In this document: positions 1 to 7,903 of the stretch, piece by piece | Position numbering within the stretch: position 1 is the first letter of the stretch | Layout of the letters: every line of letters starts with the position of its first letter | Assembly (NCBI RefSeq): GCF_021026195.1 | Contig: NZ_JAJNCT010000003.1 | Location: forward strand, 62,001 to 126,000 | Reading direction: 5' to 3' | Source: Comamonas koreensis | Lineage (GTDB): Bacteria; Pseudomonadota; Gammaproteobacteria; Burkholderiales; Burkholderiaceae_C | Length of the DNA stretch: 64,000 bases | The notes under the pieces: model-generated | Told to the model about the DNA's origin: nothing | Database searches by the model: none | Seen by the model: only the letters and a program-made list of their open reading frames with translations | Made by a program: the position numbers and the translations under genes

Positions 1-796
1 CGCTGGGGATATGGGGGCTGCTGGAGGCGGCCAGCCAGGCTGCCTCGGGCTCGCTGCGGCCCAGCAGTGCGGCCAGCGCATGCGCGGCGCGTGCCTGGTG
101 TTGCAGCAGTTCGGCCTCCTGGCCACGGCTGCGGTTCAGTTCCAGGCTGGCTTGCTGCACCTGCTCGGCGCTGCCCATGCGCTGCTGCACCCGCACTTGC
201 TGAAGTTGCAGGCGGCGCGCATCCAGCTGCAGTTGCTGGCCCAGCGCCAAGCGTTGCTGCTGCGCCACGCAGATTTCCAGATAGCGCTGCACCACATTGG
301 AGACCAGCTGAATCCTGGCAGCTTGCAGCTGTGCCTGGGCATCGAGCAACTGGCCCTGGCCATCGAGCTCGGTGGCTTCATAAGCGCCAAACAGGCCGAG
401 GTTCCAGCTCATGTCGAGGCTGGCATGGAAGTAGGAATCAAGTGCCGCCACATCCTGCAAGGTGCGCACACCGGCGGTGAATCCTGGCCTGTAGGCAGCG
501 GTCGCCGTGCCCAGCAGAATGCGCTGCGCCTGCAGCCGGCCTTGGGCTTGGGCCAGATCCAGGTTCTGGGCCAGCGCCTGCTCCACCAGCTTGTCCAGGG
601 CCGGGTCGCCCAGCAGCGTCCACCAGGCGGCCAGATCGGCGGCCTTGACGGCACGCGCATGGGGCGCACTGGCGCCGGCCTGGCGCCATTGGGCAGGGGT
701 GTCGGGGTTGAGCTGGGCTTGCGGCGGCGTCATGCAACCGGCCAGCAAGGCGGCCGGTGCCAGTGCCAGCAATGTTTTGCAGAACAAGGGTTTCAC
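1..796 (-). CDS. RND efflux outer-membrane factor lipoprotein (NodT/OprM family), 3' part cut by window edge
   Basis: The minus strand encodes the first 265 or so residues of an outer-membrane channel of tripartite efflux pumps. Translation starts at a GTG (794-796). It gives a short hydrophobic signal ending in a lipobox LLAGC with the cysteine at residue 21, so the product should be a lipoprotein. Typical family features follow: an early AAWWTLLGDPALDKLVEQALAQN-like segment and then long Ala/Gln/Leu-rich helices with the alternating pattern of the periplasmic alpha-barrel. The family forms trimers that span outer membrane and periplasm and export drugs or metals with an RND pump and an adaptor. 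Those partner genes would lie to the left, outside the window. It is divergent from a two-component system at 1035-2914, which probably controls it. Family is certain; substrate is unknown. Confidence 0.88.
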   Translation of the reverse strand, partial: MKPLFCKTLLALAPAALLAGCMTPPQAQLNPDTPAQWRQAGASAPHARAVKAADLAAWWTLLGDPALDKLVEQALAQNLDLAQAQGRLQAQRILLGTATAAYRPGFTAGVRTLQDVAALDSYFHASLDMSWNLGLFGAYEATELDGQGQLLDAQAQLQAARIQLVSNVVQRYLEICVAQQQRLALGQQLQLDARRLQLQQVRVQQRMGSAEQVQQASLELNRSRGQEAELLQHQARAAHALAALLGRSEPEAAWLAASSSPHIPS

Positions 797-881
797 GTGC
801 AATGGAGTCGGTTCTTGGCCGGTATTGACCGTGGAGGCCTGACCGCAGAGGCCGGGCAGTTAAGCGACCCATTCAACCCTG

Positions 882-901
882 GCAAGCTTGCGCAAGCTTG
901 C
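882..901. promoter_or_regulatory. Tandem palindromic decamer between efflux gene and its divergent regulators
   Basis: The decamer GCAAGCTTGC occurs twice in a row (882-891 and 892-901) with no spacer. Each copy is itself a perfect palindrome, so the 20 bases read the same on both strands. It sits in the 238-base gap between the divergent efflux channel gene and the response regulator gene. OmpR-type regulators commonly bind two 10-base half-sites in tandem, so this is a good candidate operator for the product of 1035-1760. The role is inferred from position and symmetry only. Confidence 0.5.
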
Positions 902-1034
902 ACAAATGATGGAGGAAACATGGAGGCCGCCTGAGCGTGCAGCAGGCGGTTGGCAAGGTCATAATGGCTCGTTTCAACCGCTTTGGGGCGCCTGTGTAGG
1001 GCGCCGCTGGAACCTACTTGGGATGCAGTCCGCC

Positions 1035-1760
1035 ATGAAACAACCTACGCCACCTGTGGCCGCTCCGCTGGTGCTCGTCGTGGAGGATGAGCCCGGTATT
1101 GCGACCATCCTGGTCGCCTACCTGGAGCGCGATGGCATGCGCAGCCTGTTTGCGCGCGATGGCGAGCAGGCTGTGCAGCTTTTTCGCCAAAACCAGCCCG
1201 ACCTGGTGCTGCTGGACATCCACCTGCCGGGCATGGACGGTGTTGATGTGCTGCGCTTTATCCGCGACCAGGGCCAGACCCCGGTGATCATGGTGACGGC
1301 ACTGGCCGATGATGTGGACAAGCTGGTGGCCTTGCGCCTGGGTGCGGACGACTATGTGGTCAAGCCCTTCAACCCGGCCGAGGTGGTGGCGCGCGTGCGT
1401 GCCGTGCTGCGCCGCAGCCAGCCCAAGGCCGCCGCCGCCCCGATGGCGCCGATCCGCGTGGGCGCACTCGAGATCAACTCTGCCGAGCACAGTGCGCGGG
1501 TATATGACATGCACGGCCAGGCCACACCACTGCCGCTGACTTTGACTGAATTCCGCCTGCTGGCCTTGCTGGCCTCGCAGCCCCGGCGCTGCTTCTCACG
1601 CGCGCAGCTGATCGAGCACTGCCTGCCCGAGAGCGATGCGTTGGAGCGGGTGATCGACTCGCACCTGTCCAAGCTGCGCCGCAAATTGCAGCTGGCTGGC
1701 CAGGAGGAGCTGATCGAGACTGTGCGCAGCATTGGATACCGTCTATGGCCCGGGGACTGA
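1035..1760 (+). CDS. OmpR-family response regulator (AdeR/BaeR-like)
   Basis: A 241-residue DNA-binding response regulator. The receiver domain (about residues 12-125) has the acidic pair in VVEDEP, the phospho-acceptor Asp61 in LLDIHLPGMDG, the T in VTAL and the K in VVKPF. The C-terminal winged helix (about 145-240) has the usual TEFRLLALLAS and SHLSKLRRKL segments. The start was taken at the ATG at 1035 (MKQPTPP); an in-frame ATG at 1023 is an alternative, and neither has a strong ribosome site. The kinase gene at 1745 overlaps its end by 16 bases, so the two are co-translated. A regulator pair divergent from an efflux outer-membrane gene resembles AdeRS or BaeSR control of RND pumps. That role is inference. 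Confidence 0.88.
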   Translation: MKQPTPPVAAPLVLVVEDEPGIATILVAYLERDGMRSLFARDGEQAVQLFRQNQPDLVLLDIHLPGMDGVDVLRFIRDQGQTPVIMVTALADDVDKLVALRLGADDYVVKPFNPAEVVARVRAVLRRSQPKAAAAPMAPIRVGALEINSAEHSARVYDMHGQATPLPLTLTEFRLLALLASQPRRCFSRAQLIEHCLPESDALERVIDSHLSKLRRKLQLAGQEELIETVRSIGYRLWPGD

Positions 1761-2914
1761 GCCGCATCTGGGTCCGCTTTGGCTTTTGGATTGCCGGCAC
1801 CCTGCTCAGCACCATTGCGTTGCTCAGTGCCTGCGCCTGGGCCTTCAATGCCTTGCAGTACAACCAGTTCTACCAAAGTCTCCCCACATCGGTGAGGGCA
1901 GAGCTCGATGACCTGATCGAGCGCGATCTGGACAACAGCCCGCGTGCCATGCAGATCTATGGCGAGTACTGGCGTGGCGAGGTGTTCTTTGGCGAACAGG
2001 TGTCGCTGTTCATCGGGCTGCTGGTCTGCCTGCCGTTTGGCCTGGCGATGGGCTTCTTTGTGTCGCGCTACATCACGCGGCCGCTGGCGTCGATGGTGGA
2101 AGTGGCGCAACGCGTGGCGCACGGGGATTTCAGCTCGACACGCGTGGTTGAAGAGGGCGCGCACGGTGAGCTCAAGGAGGTGGTGCACACCTTCAACGCG
2201 ATGATCGATGCGCTGCAAAAGCTCAATGCCGAGCGCCAGGCCTCGGCCGCGTCCATCTCGCATGAGCTGCGCACGCCACTGTCGGTGCTCAAGACGCATC
2301 TGCATGCGATGTGCGATGGCGTCATCGCGCCCAGCGAGCTGGAGTTTCGGCTGCTGCTGGCGCAGACCGAGCACCTGGGCCGCCTGATCGACGATCTGCA
2401 TACCCTGGCGATGGCCGAGGCCGGTGAGATGTCGCTGCGCAAGGAGCGCCTGAGCCTGGGCGCGCTGGTGCGCGAGAGCCTGCAGGAGCTTCAGCCCCAG
2501 CTGCAACTGGCCGAGATGGCGTTGTCGCAGGTGCTGCCTGAGGACGATGCCATCAGCGCCATCCGCGCCGATCCTTTGCGCATGCGCCAGATCATTGCCA
2601 ACCTGGTGGGCAACGCGCTGCGCCATGCGGCCAGCGGCCACTGGCTGGAGGTGGAGGTGCGCAACATGCGCGATGCACAAGGGCATATCTGGATCGAGTT
2701 GCTGGTCAGCGATGCCGGGCCCGGTCTGCCGCAGGAGCTGCGCAACAACCCTTTCCGGCGCTTTGCGATGGCACCCGGCCGGCGCAAGCGGGAGGGTTCG
2801 GGCCTGGGGCTGTCCATCGTGCAGGCGCTGACCGAGCTGCAGGGTGGGGTGGCGCACGCAGAAAGCTCAGCCCGGGGCGGCGCGCGGTTCCGGCTGCGTT
2901 TTGCACCAGCCTGA
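1745..2914 (+). CDS. Sensor histidine kinase of the efflux-linked two-component system
   Basis: A 389-residue membrane kinase. It has a first membrane segment at about residues 13-34, a short periplasmic loop of about 50 residues, a second segment at about 87-107, and a HAMP region. The HisKA domain has the phospho-acceptor His173 in SISHELRTPLSVL. The C-terminal ATPase has the N box (IIANLVGNALRHA), a G1-type motif (VSDAGPGLP) and a G2 motif (GSGLGLSIVQAL). The ATG lies inside the last codons of the response regulator gene. The sensor loop is too short for a folded PAS or Cache domain, so it may sense within the membrane. It should phosphorylate the 1035-1760 product. The stimulus is unknown. 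Confidence 0.9.
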   Translation: MARGLSRIWVRFGFWIAGTLLSTIALLSACAWAFNALQYNQFYQSLPTSVRAELDDLIERDLDNSPRAMQIYGEYWRGEVFFGEQVSLFIGLLVCLPFGLAMGFFVSRYITRPLASMVEVAQRVAHGDFSSTRVVEEGAHGELKEVVHTFNAMIDALQKLNAERQASAASISHELRTPLSVLKTHLHAMCDGVIAPSELEFRLLLAQTEHLGRLIDDLHTLAMAEAGEMSLRKERLSLGALVRESLQELQPQLQLAEMALSQVLPEDDAISAIRADPLRMRQIIANLVGNALRHAASGHWLEVEVRNMRDAQGHIWIELLVSDAGPGLPQELRNNPFRRFAMAPGRRKREGSGLGLSIVQALTELQGGVAHAESSARGGARFRLRFAPA

Positions 2915-3054
2915 GGCGAGGCCGTAGAGCGCTGGCCAGGCGCAAACTGCGACCGGCGACTAAAATGGCGTCTGTGCTCTGCAACTGCAGGGCTTTTGCT
3001 ATTTTTGAAGGAGCGGATGGTGCGGTACCGTGCCACGCCGCAGAGTTGCTGCCC

Positions 3055-3810
3055 ATGCAAGCCCAAGACCCCCAAGCCATTCGCCTGTCCAAGCGCCTGG
3101 CGAGCGACATCGGTTGCTCGCGCGCCGAGGCCGAGCACTATATCGATGCCGGCTTTGTGACGGTGGATGGCCAGATCCAGGACACCCCGGGCGCCCGCGT
3201 GTTGCCCAGCCAGACCGTGGCATTGCAGACTGGCGCCGATCTGCGCCCGATCCAGCCCGTGACCCTTGTGCTGCACAAGCCTGCGGGCTACAGCCTGCGG
3301 GCGCTGGAGCCCGGCCGCACAGGCCTCAGCGCGCTGGACCTGCTGACGCCCGAGCACCTGGCCGAGGTGGACACCCCACAGCCCGTCCGGCCCTTGCCGC
3401 GCCATTTTCGCCACCAGCAGTTTTTGCTGCCCATTCCTCGCGCTGCCAGCGGTTTGGTGGTCTACAGCCAGGATCCGCGCATCATCCGCCACCTGACCGA
3501 AGAGGCGGATTTGCTGGAGCAGGAATGCCTGGCCGAGGTGCAAGGCGAGATGATCGAGGATGGCCTGGCCCTGCTGGCCAATGGCCTGTATGTGGATGGC
3601 GACCGCCTGCCGCCGCTGAAGGCCAGCTGGCAGAACGAGACCCATCTGCGCTTTGCGCTCAAGCGCGTGGCGCCCGAGTGGCTGCCCGCCATCTGTGCTG
3701 CACTGGGGCTCGAGCTGGTGTCGCTGAAGCGGCTGCGCATTGGCCGGATCTCTCTGAGCAAGCTGCCCCAGGGCCAATGGCGCTATCTGCAGGGCTACGA
3801 GCGTTTTTAA
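3055..3810 (+). CDS. S4-domain protein related to RsuA/RluB-type pseudouridine synthases, catalytic Asp apparently missing
   Basis: A protein of about 251 residues. An S4 RNA-binding domain (about residues 8-65: RLSKRLASDIGCSRAEAEHYIDAGFVTVDG) is followed by a fold typical of RsuA/RluB/RluF enzymes, seen in VTLVLHKPAGYSLR. These enzymes isomerise uridine in rRNA using an Asp in the motif GRLDxxTxGLLL. The equivalent stretch here reads PIPRAASGLVVYS, so G, R, L and the catalytic D are all replaced while the following GL is kept. It may be an RNA-binding protein that has lost catalysis, or a divergent subfamily. The ATG at 3055 is chosen because the next sequence is conserved family sequence; an ATG at 2965 would add 30 unlikely residues and overlaps a TAAAAT box at 2961-2966. 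Confidence 0.75.
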   Translation: MQAQDPQAIRLSKRLASDIGCSRAEAEHYIDAGFVTVDGQIQDTPGARVLPSQTVALQTGADLRPIQPVTLVLHKPAGYSLRALEPGRTGLSALDLLTPEHLAEVDTPQPVRPLPRHFRHQQFLLPIPRAASGLVVYSQDPRIIRHLTEEADLLEQECLAEVQGEMIEDGLALLANGLYVDGDRLPPLKASWQNETHLRFALKRVAPEWLPAICAALGLELVSLKRLRIGRISLSKLPQGQWRYLQGYERF

Positions 3811-4130
3811 GGCGCCCCAGCGGTCGGAGGAGATAGGTCTATAGCTTGGCGCGGTTTTGGTATCAATTTGATAGCGTATTGCGGCGATCTGGCTTGGGTT
3901 TGATGCAGGCCAAGCCCCGAAAATGCCCTGCCTGCAAAACATGCCACAATAGCCCGCTCTTGGTATAGCCACAGAATTTACCTGCAGCTGCCTTGATATT
4001 GCCTCGCATGGCCCCACATAACGATGTTTGATACAAAGGCCTGTGCTTGCGCGATGGGCCGGTGGGCGGGCAAGTCTGGCGCGTGGCGCGGCTTGCGAGC
4101 GCTGCCTTATGTGTAACTATCAGGGGTCCT
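3811..4130. other. 320-base intergenic region before the COG0523 gene, no gene seen
   Basis: No credible coding sequence is present. It holds a short perfect palindrome, TATCAA-T-TTGATA (3861-3873), and an inverted repeat GGCTTGG/CCAAGCC (3891-3897 and 3910-3916) with a 12-base loop. Several CACAAT or TATAGC boxes around 3950-3980 could be promoter -10 elements for the GTPase gene, but none has a convincing -35 partner. I looked for a Zur-type palindrome, as expected before many COG0523 genes, and did not find a clear one. Confidence 0.5.
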
Positions 4131-5240
4131 ATGTCACTCATTCCAGTCACCATCCTTACCGGCTTTTTGGGCTCGGGCAAAACCACGCTGCTCAAGCGCG
4201 TGCTGCATGAGTCGCACGGCATGAAGATTGCCGTGATCGAGAACGAGTTCGGTGAAGAAAACATCGACACCGACATTCTCAAGACGGAATCCAAGGAGCA
4301 GATTCTGCAGATGAGCAATGGCTGCATCTGCTGCACCATCCGGGAAGACCTGCGCGAAGCGCTGCAGCTGCTGGCGGCCAAGCGCCGCAAGGGCCTGGTG
4401 GATTTCGAGCGCATCGTGATCGAAACCACGGGCCTGGCCGATCCCGGCCCGGTGGCGCAGACCTTCTTCATGGATGAAGAGATCGCCGAAACCTATTTGA
4501 TCGACTCCATCATCACCCTGGTGGACGCCAAGCATGCCGGCCAGCAGCTCGACACGCGCCAGGAAGCACGCCGCCAGGTCGGCTTTGCCGACCAGATCTT
4601 CCTGTCCAAGACCGATCTGGTGAGCGAGGCCGACAAGGACGCGCTGGTCCACCGTCTCAAGCACATGAACCCGCGCGCACCGATCCGTGCCGTGCATTTT
4701 GGCGATGTGCCGCTGAAGGACGTGTTCGATCTGCGCGGCTTCAATCTGAATGCCACGCTCAACATCGACCCGGACTTTCTCAAGGAAGAGGGCCATGACC
4801 ACGAGCATGTGCATGACGAGCATTGCGGCCACGACCATGACCACGGCCATGTGCACGATGAAAACTGCGGGCACGACCATGGTCACGACCACGAACATGG
4901 CGAGCACTGCAACCACCCGCACCACCACCACCATGACGACGACGTCAAGAGCTTCGTCTACCGCGTGGACAAGGCCTTTGACCCCGCCAAGCTGGAAGAC
5001 TTTCTGGGCGCCATTGTCAACATTTATGGCCCGCGCATGCTGCGCTACAAGGGTGTTCTGGCCATGAAGGGCACCGACCGCAAGGTGATTTTCCAGGGCG
5101 TGCACCAGCTGATGGGCAGCGATCTGGGTCCTGAGTGGGCTGCCGACGAGCGCCGCCAGAGCAAGATGGTCTTCATTGGTATTGATTTGCCGCAGGACAT
5201 CCTGCGCCAGGGCCTGGACCAGTGCGTGGTTGAGGCCTGA
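4131..5240 (+). CDS. COG0523 (CobW/ZNG1/YjiA family) GTP-dependent metal chaperone with histidine-rich loop
   Basis: A 369-residue G3E-family GTPase. The Walker A motif is GFLGSGKTTLL (about residues 10-20) and the Walker B-like segment includes IETTGLADPGP. The metal-binding GCICCTIRED motif, with the family CxCC signature, lies at about residue 65. Between the GTPase and the C-terminal CobW_C domain is a region of about 50 residues (roughly 223-275) with more than 20 histidines, several acidic residues and spaced cysteines, ending in HHHHH. Relatives hand zinc or cobalt to client enzymes. Start is the ATG at 4131, preceded by AGGGG. It stands alone, so its client cannot be read from context. 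YjiA/YeiR-type zinc use is more likely than cobalamin synthesis because no cob genes are nearby. Confidence 0.9.
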   Translation: MSLIPVTILTGFLGSGKTTLLKRVLHESHGMKIAVIENEFGEENIDTDILKTESKEQILQMSNGCICCTIREDLREALQLLAAKRRKGLVDFERIVIETTGLADPGPVAQTFFMDEEIAETYLIDSIITLVDAKHAGQQLDTRQEARRQVGFADQIFLSKTDLVSEADKDALVHRLKHMNPRAPIRAVHFGDVPLKDVFDLRGFNLNATLNIDPDFLKEEGHDHEHVHDEHCGHDHDHGHVHDENCGHDHGHDHEHGEHCNHPHHHHHDDDVKSFVYRVDKAFDPAKLEDFLGAIVNIYGPRMLRYKGVLAMKGTDRKVIFQGVHQLMGSDLGPEWAADERRQSKMVFIGIDLPQDILRQGLDQCVVEA

Positions 5241-5309
5241 TGGCCGAGACGGGGCGGCTCCGGGTGCGTACCCCGGGGAAACCCCGCGTTGCGCCGGGGC
5301 AGCATCCCC

Positions 5310-5339
5310 TTGTTGCTGTGCAGCGATGCCATATACAAT
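5310..5339 (+). promoter_or_regulatory. Probable sigma70 promoter for dksA
   Basis: TTGTTG (5310-5315) is followed after 16 bases by TATACA (5332-5337), or after 18 bases by TACAAT (5334-5339). It is the best promoter-like match between the GTPase gene and dksA. It would give a leader of about 340 bases. The assignment is by eye. Confidence 0.45.
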
Positions 5340-5686
5340 CGCGGCCCGAAATGCAGCAAAGCAGGCCAGCGGCGAGATACGGTTTCCGTGGTTCGTCCAT
5401 AAGGTATCGAGGAGAGAGTGCGGTGTTTCGAGGGGCTTTGGCCTGTTGGGCACGGTGCTGAAGGAGAAGGAGGCTTGTGCAAGCGAGCTGTACGCTGCCA
5501 GTGACTGGCAGCGTGGGCCTGCAAGATGACGGAGTTGCGGGCACCGGCCCGACTTCAAGATGTGCCTGGGTCCCGCTGGGATTCGGGCAAGTTGATCAGG
5601 GGGCGGAGCCTGTCGGGCTTCGCACCTTTTGTAACGAGACGGACATCCGTCGCATGTAAGAACTGCGCTAGCCAGTCGAGAGAACT
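5340..5686 (+). other. Long structured leader region upstream of dksA
   Basis: About 350 bases without a convincing gene. It contains a perfect hairpin with 10-base arms, ACGCTGCCAG (5492-5501) and CTGGCAGCGT (5505-5514), and a three-base loop. No T-run follows, so it is not a simple terminator. A 12-codon reading frame starting GTGTTTCGA (5422) lies behind the ribosome-site-like GAGGAGAGAG and could be a leader peptide. A long structured leader would allow post-transcriptional control of dksA; this is inference. Confidence 0.4.
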
Positions 5687-6169
5687 ATGCCTACCACTAC
5701 GCAAACCATCCCTAAACGCGACGCCAAGCTGGCCAATGCTTGGAAGTCCAAGACGGTAGACACCCTCACTGACGATGAGGTGCTGTCCATGCCGGAGAGC
5801 GAATACATGAACGAAGTCCAACTGGCGTTCTTTCGCAAGAAGCTGGTGGAGCTGAAGACCGGTATCCACCTCAATGCCGATGCCACGACGGAAAACCTGC
5901 GGGAAGATACCGTGGTCGTGCCCGATCCGGCAGACCGCGCTACCATTGAGGAAGAGCATGCGCTCGTCTTGCGCACGCGTGACCGTGAGCGTAAGCTCTT
6001 GAAGAAGATCGACCAGTCGATCAGCCGCATTGATGCGGGCGACTATGGCTACTGCGATGAGACGGGCGAGCCTATTGGAGTGGGCCGTCTGCTGGCCCGT
6101 CCTACGGCAACCTTGTCGCTGGAAGCGCAGCAGCGCCGTGAATTGAAACAAAAAATGTTTGGTGATTGA
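5687..6169 (+). CDS. dksA: RNA polymerase-binding stringent-response factor DksA
   Basis: A 160-residue DksA. It inserts a coiled coil into the RNA polymerase secondary channel and, with ppGpp, shifts transcription away from rRNA promoters. The coiled-coil tip DPADRAT and the following RDRERKLLKKI match the family core; the conserved acidic and Ala tip residues are present. The C-terminal finger reads YCDETGEP...RPTATLSLEAQQR: the first cysteine remains but the other three zinc ligands of the Escherichia coli protein are replaced, as in other Burkholderiales. Zinc is therefore probably not bound in the usual way. The N-terminal extension of about 25 residues is longer than in enteric DksA. 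The long leader upstream may carry control elements. Confidence 0.95.
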   Translation: MPTTTQTIPKRDAKLANAWKSKTVDTLTDDEVLSMPESEYMNEVQLAFFRKKLVELKTGIHLNADATTENLREDTVVVPDPADRATIEEEHALVLRTRDRERKLLKKIDQSISRIDAGDYGYCDETGEPIGVGRLLARPTATLSLEAQQRRELKQKMFGD

Positions 6170-6211
6170 GGCTGAGGCAGCGCACCGGACACACAAGGGG
6201 AGGGAGTAACC

Positions 6212-7879
6212 ATGAGTGAGGCTCACAAGCCAAACAAGGGTTTGTTGTCCAAAGTGGTGCGCTTTGTAACCAAACCGACCACGCAGTGGTCGGAGTTGGA
6301 CAAGACGCCGGAGCCAGAGAACCCGGAGGCGCAGTTCTCCAAGCAGGCGCTCAAGGAAATCATGGAGCGCAAGCGCCGCAATGATTTTGTGCGCAAGCTG
6401 GAGTTTGACCAGCTGCGCAAGATCCGGCGCGAGGCCAACAAATCCAGCAGCGCCGATGGGCAGGGTGCTGCCAGCTCGGCCGCCATGCTCGAAGGCGGTG
6501 CGGCACCCGATGCCGCTGCCCTGGCCGCCGGCAAGCCCGCCCACCCCTCGCACACCATCGAGAAAATCAACCAGATCGAGCGGCAGATGTCCAAGCAGTG
6601 GTGGTCTGGCGATGGCGCGAGCGTGCCTGCTGCGAATCCCACCGCGCCCGGCGAGGTTGCACCGACCAGCGCGCCGGTTCCCGTTGCCTCTGGTTCTGCC
6701 TCCTTGGCGGCGCAGGCCGAGGCGGCTGCGGCTCCCGCTGTGGCGGCGGTACCGCAGGCCGCTCCAGCAGCCTTACCTGCTGCCGCTTTTGATGCCCAGG
6801 TCGAGTCTGGCCGGTTTATCCACGATACCGATCTGGAAGAAGCAGCGGTGCTGTTCGCCAATGGCGATGCCGCTGGTGCGGAGGCCTCCCTGTTGGCCTT
6901 GGTGCAGCAGCGCCGTGGCGATCTGATGGGGCAGCTGACGATCTGGCTGACCCTGTTTGACCTGTACCGCGCCACAGGTGACCAGACCAAGTTTGATTTC
7001 CACGCGATTGAATTTGCCAGCAAATATGGCCGCTCCGCGCCTGTCTGGTTCTCGATGCCGCAGGAGCTGGGTGCCAAGGCCTTGCAGACCGGTGATGCCC
7101 CCGCCGAAGACGTGCGGCTGCTCAACTGGCAGGCGCCGCCAGTGCTCAGTACCGCTGCACTCAGTGGGCTGCAAGGCAACCTCAAGCGCTTTGCGCCACC
7201 CTGGACCCTGAACTGGTCCCGGGTGACCGAGGTCCGCGACGAGGTGGTGGCCGGGCTGCTGGCGCAGTTCAAGATGTGGGCGGACAAGCCCGATGCACGC
7301 CTGGTGTTTGTCGGCGCAGACCATTTGCTGTCGGTGCTGGAAGCACAGACGCCGGTGGGTGACAACGCGGTGGCCCAGGACCGCTGGTCGCTGCGCATGG
7401 CCTTTTTGCGTTTGCTGCAGCTGGAGCAGGATTTCGAAGCTGCAGCGCTCGATTACTGCATCACCTATGAAGTATCACCGCCTTCCTGGGTGCCGCCACG
7501 CGCGGAGACAAGCAGCGACAGTGCGCGTACCGGCGCACCTGCTGCACCAGATATGTCGCTGGCGCTGGATCCTCCCGAAAGAAAGCCCGTGGTGGCCGAC
7601 AGCCCGCAGGCCGTGCTCGAAGGGATTGTGGAGGGCGATGTGGCCCGCCAGCTCGATGGGTTCACGCCAATGGTCGAGCCTGGCATGCCGTTCACGGTGC
7701 GCTGCGACCGCCTCATGCGCATCGATTTTGTCGCGGCCGGCTCGGTGCTCAACTGGGTGGCCGAATGCCAGCAGAAGAACGTGTTGGTGCGCTTTGGCAA
7801 CCTGCACCGCCTGAATGCCGTGTTCTTCAACCTGATCGGCATCAACGAGCACTCCATCGTCAACCAGCGGGAAAATTGA
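6212..7879 (+). CDS. Conserved protein of unknown function with C-terminal STAS-like domain
   Basis: A 555-residue soluble protein with no signal peptide. The N-terminal 80 residues are charged and helical (KEIMERKRRNDFVRKLEFDQLRKIRR). A low-complexity Ala/Pro linker follows (about 145-195). A helical middle part (about 200-290) looks like a degenerate TPR segment (EEAAVLFANGDAAGAEASLLALV). The last 100 residues (DRLMRIDFVAAGSVLNWV...VLVRFGNLHRLNAVFFNLIGI) resemble a STAS/MlaB-type beta-alpha fold. Genes of this layout sit before hslVU in related bacteria, but I know no function. It lies 42 bases after dksA and ends at a strong terminator (7904-7927), so it could share the dksA transcript. 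The STAS link is a visual judgement. Confidence 0.7.
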   Translation: MSEAHKPNKGLLSKVVRFVTKPTTQWSELDKTPEPENPEAQFSKQALKEIMERKRRNDFVRKLEFDQLRKIRREANKSSSADGQGAASSAAMLEGGAAPDAAALAAGKPAHPSHTIEKINQIERQMSKQWWSGDGASVPAANPTAPGEVAPTSAPVPVASGSASLAAQAEAAAAPAVAAVPQAAPAALPAAAFDAQVESGRFIHDTDLEEAAVLFANGDAAGAEASLLALVQQRRGDLMGQLTIWLTLFDLYRATGDQTKFDFHAIEFASKYGRSAPVWFSMPQELGAKALQTGDAPAEDVRLLNWQAPPVLSTAALSGLQGNLKRFAPPWTLNWSRVTEVRDEVVAGLLAQFKMWADKPDARLVFVGADHLLSVLEAQTPVGDNAVAQDRWSLRMAFLRLLQLEQDFEAAALDYCITYEVSPPSWVPPRAETSSDSARTGAPAAPDMSLALDPPERKPVVADSPQAVLEGIVEGDVARQLDGFTPMVEPGMPFTVRCDRLMRIDFVAAGSVLNWVAECQQKNVLVRFGNLHRLNAVFFNLIGINEHSIVNQREN

Positions 7880-7903
7880 TTGGATGGCAATGCCCGCCGA
7901 CAA

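Noticed and set aside
2965..3054. Longer start for the S4-domain protein
   Set aside because: The extra 30 residues are Cys-rich and unlike the family, and the ATG at 2965 overlaps a TAAAAT box that is more likely a promoter element.
5240..5659. Two short plus-strand frames (73 and 60 codons) between the GTPase gene and dksA
   Set aside because: Cys/Arg/Gly-rich products, no ribosome sites, and they span the hairpin and the promoter-like boxes of the dksA leader.
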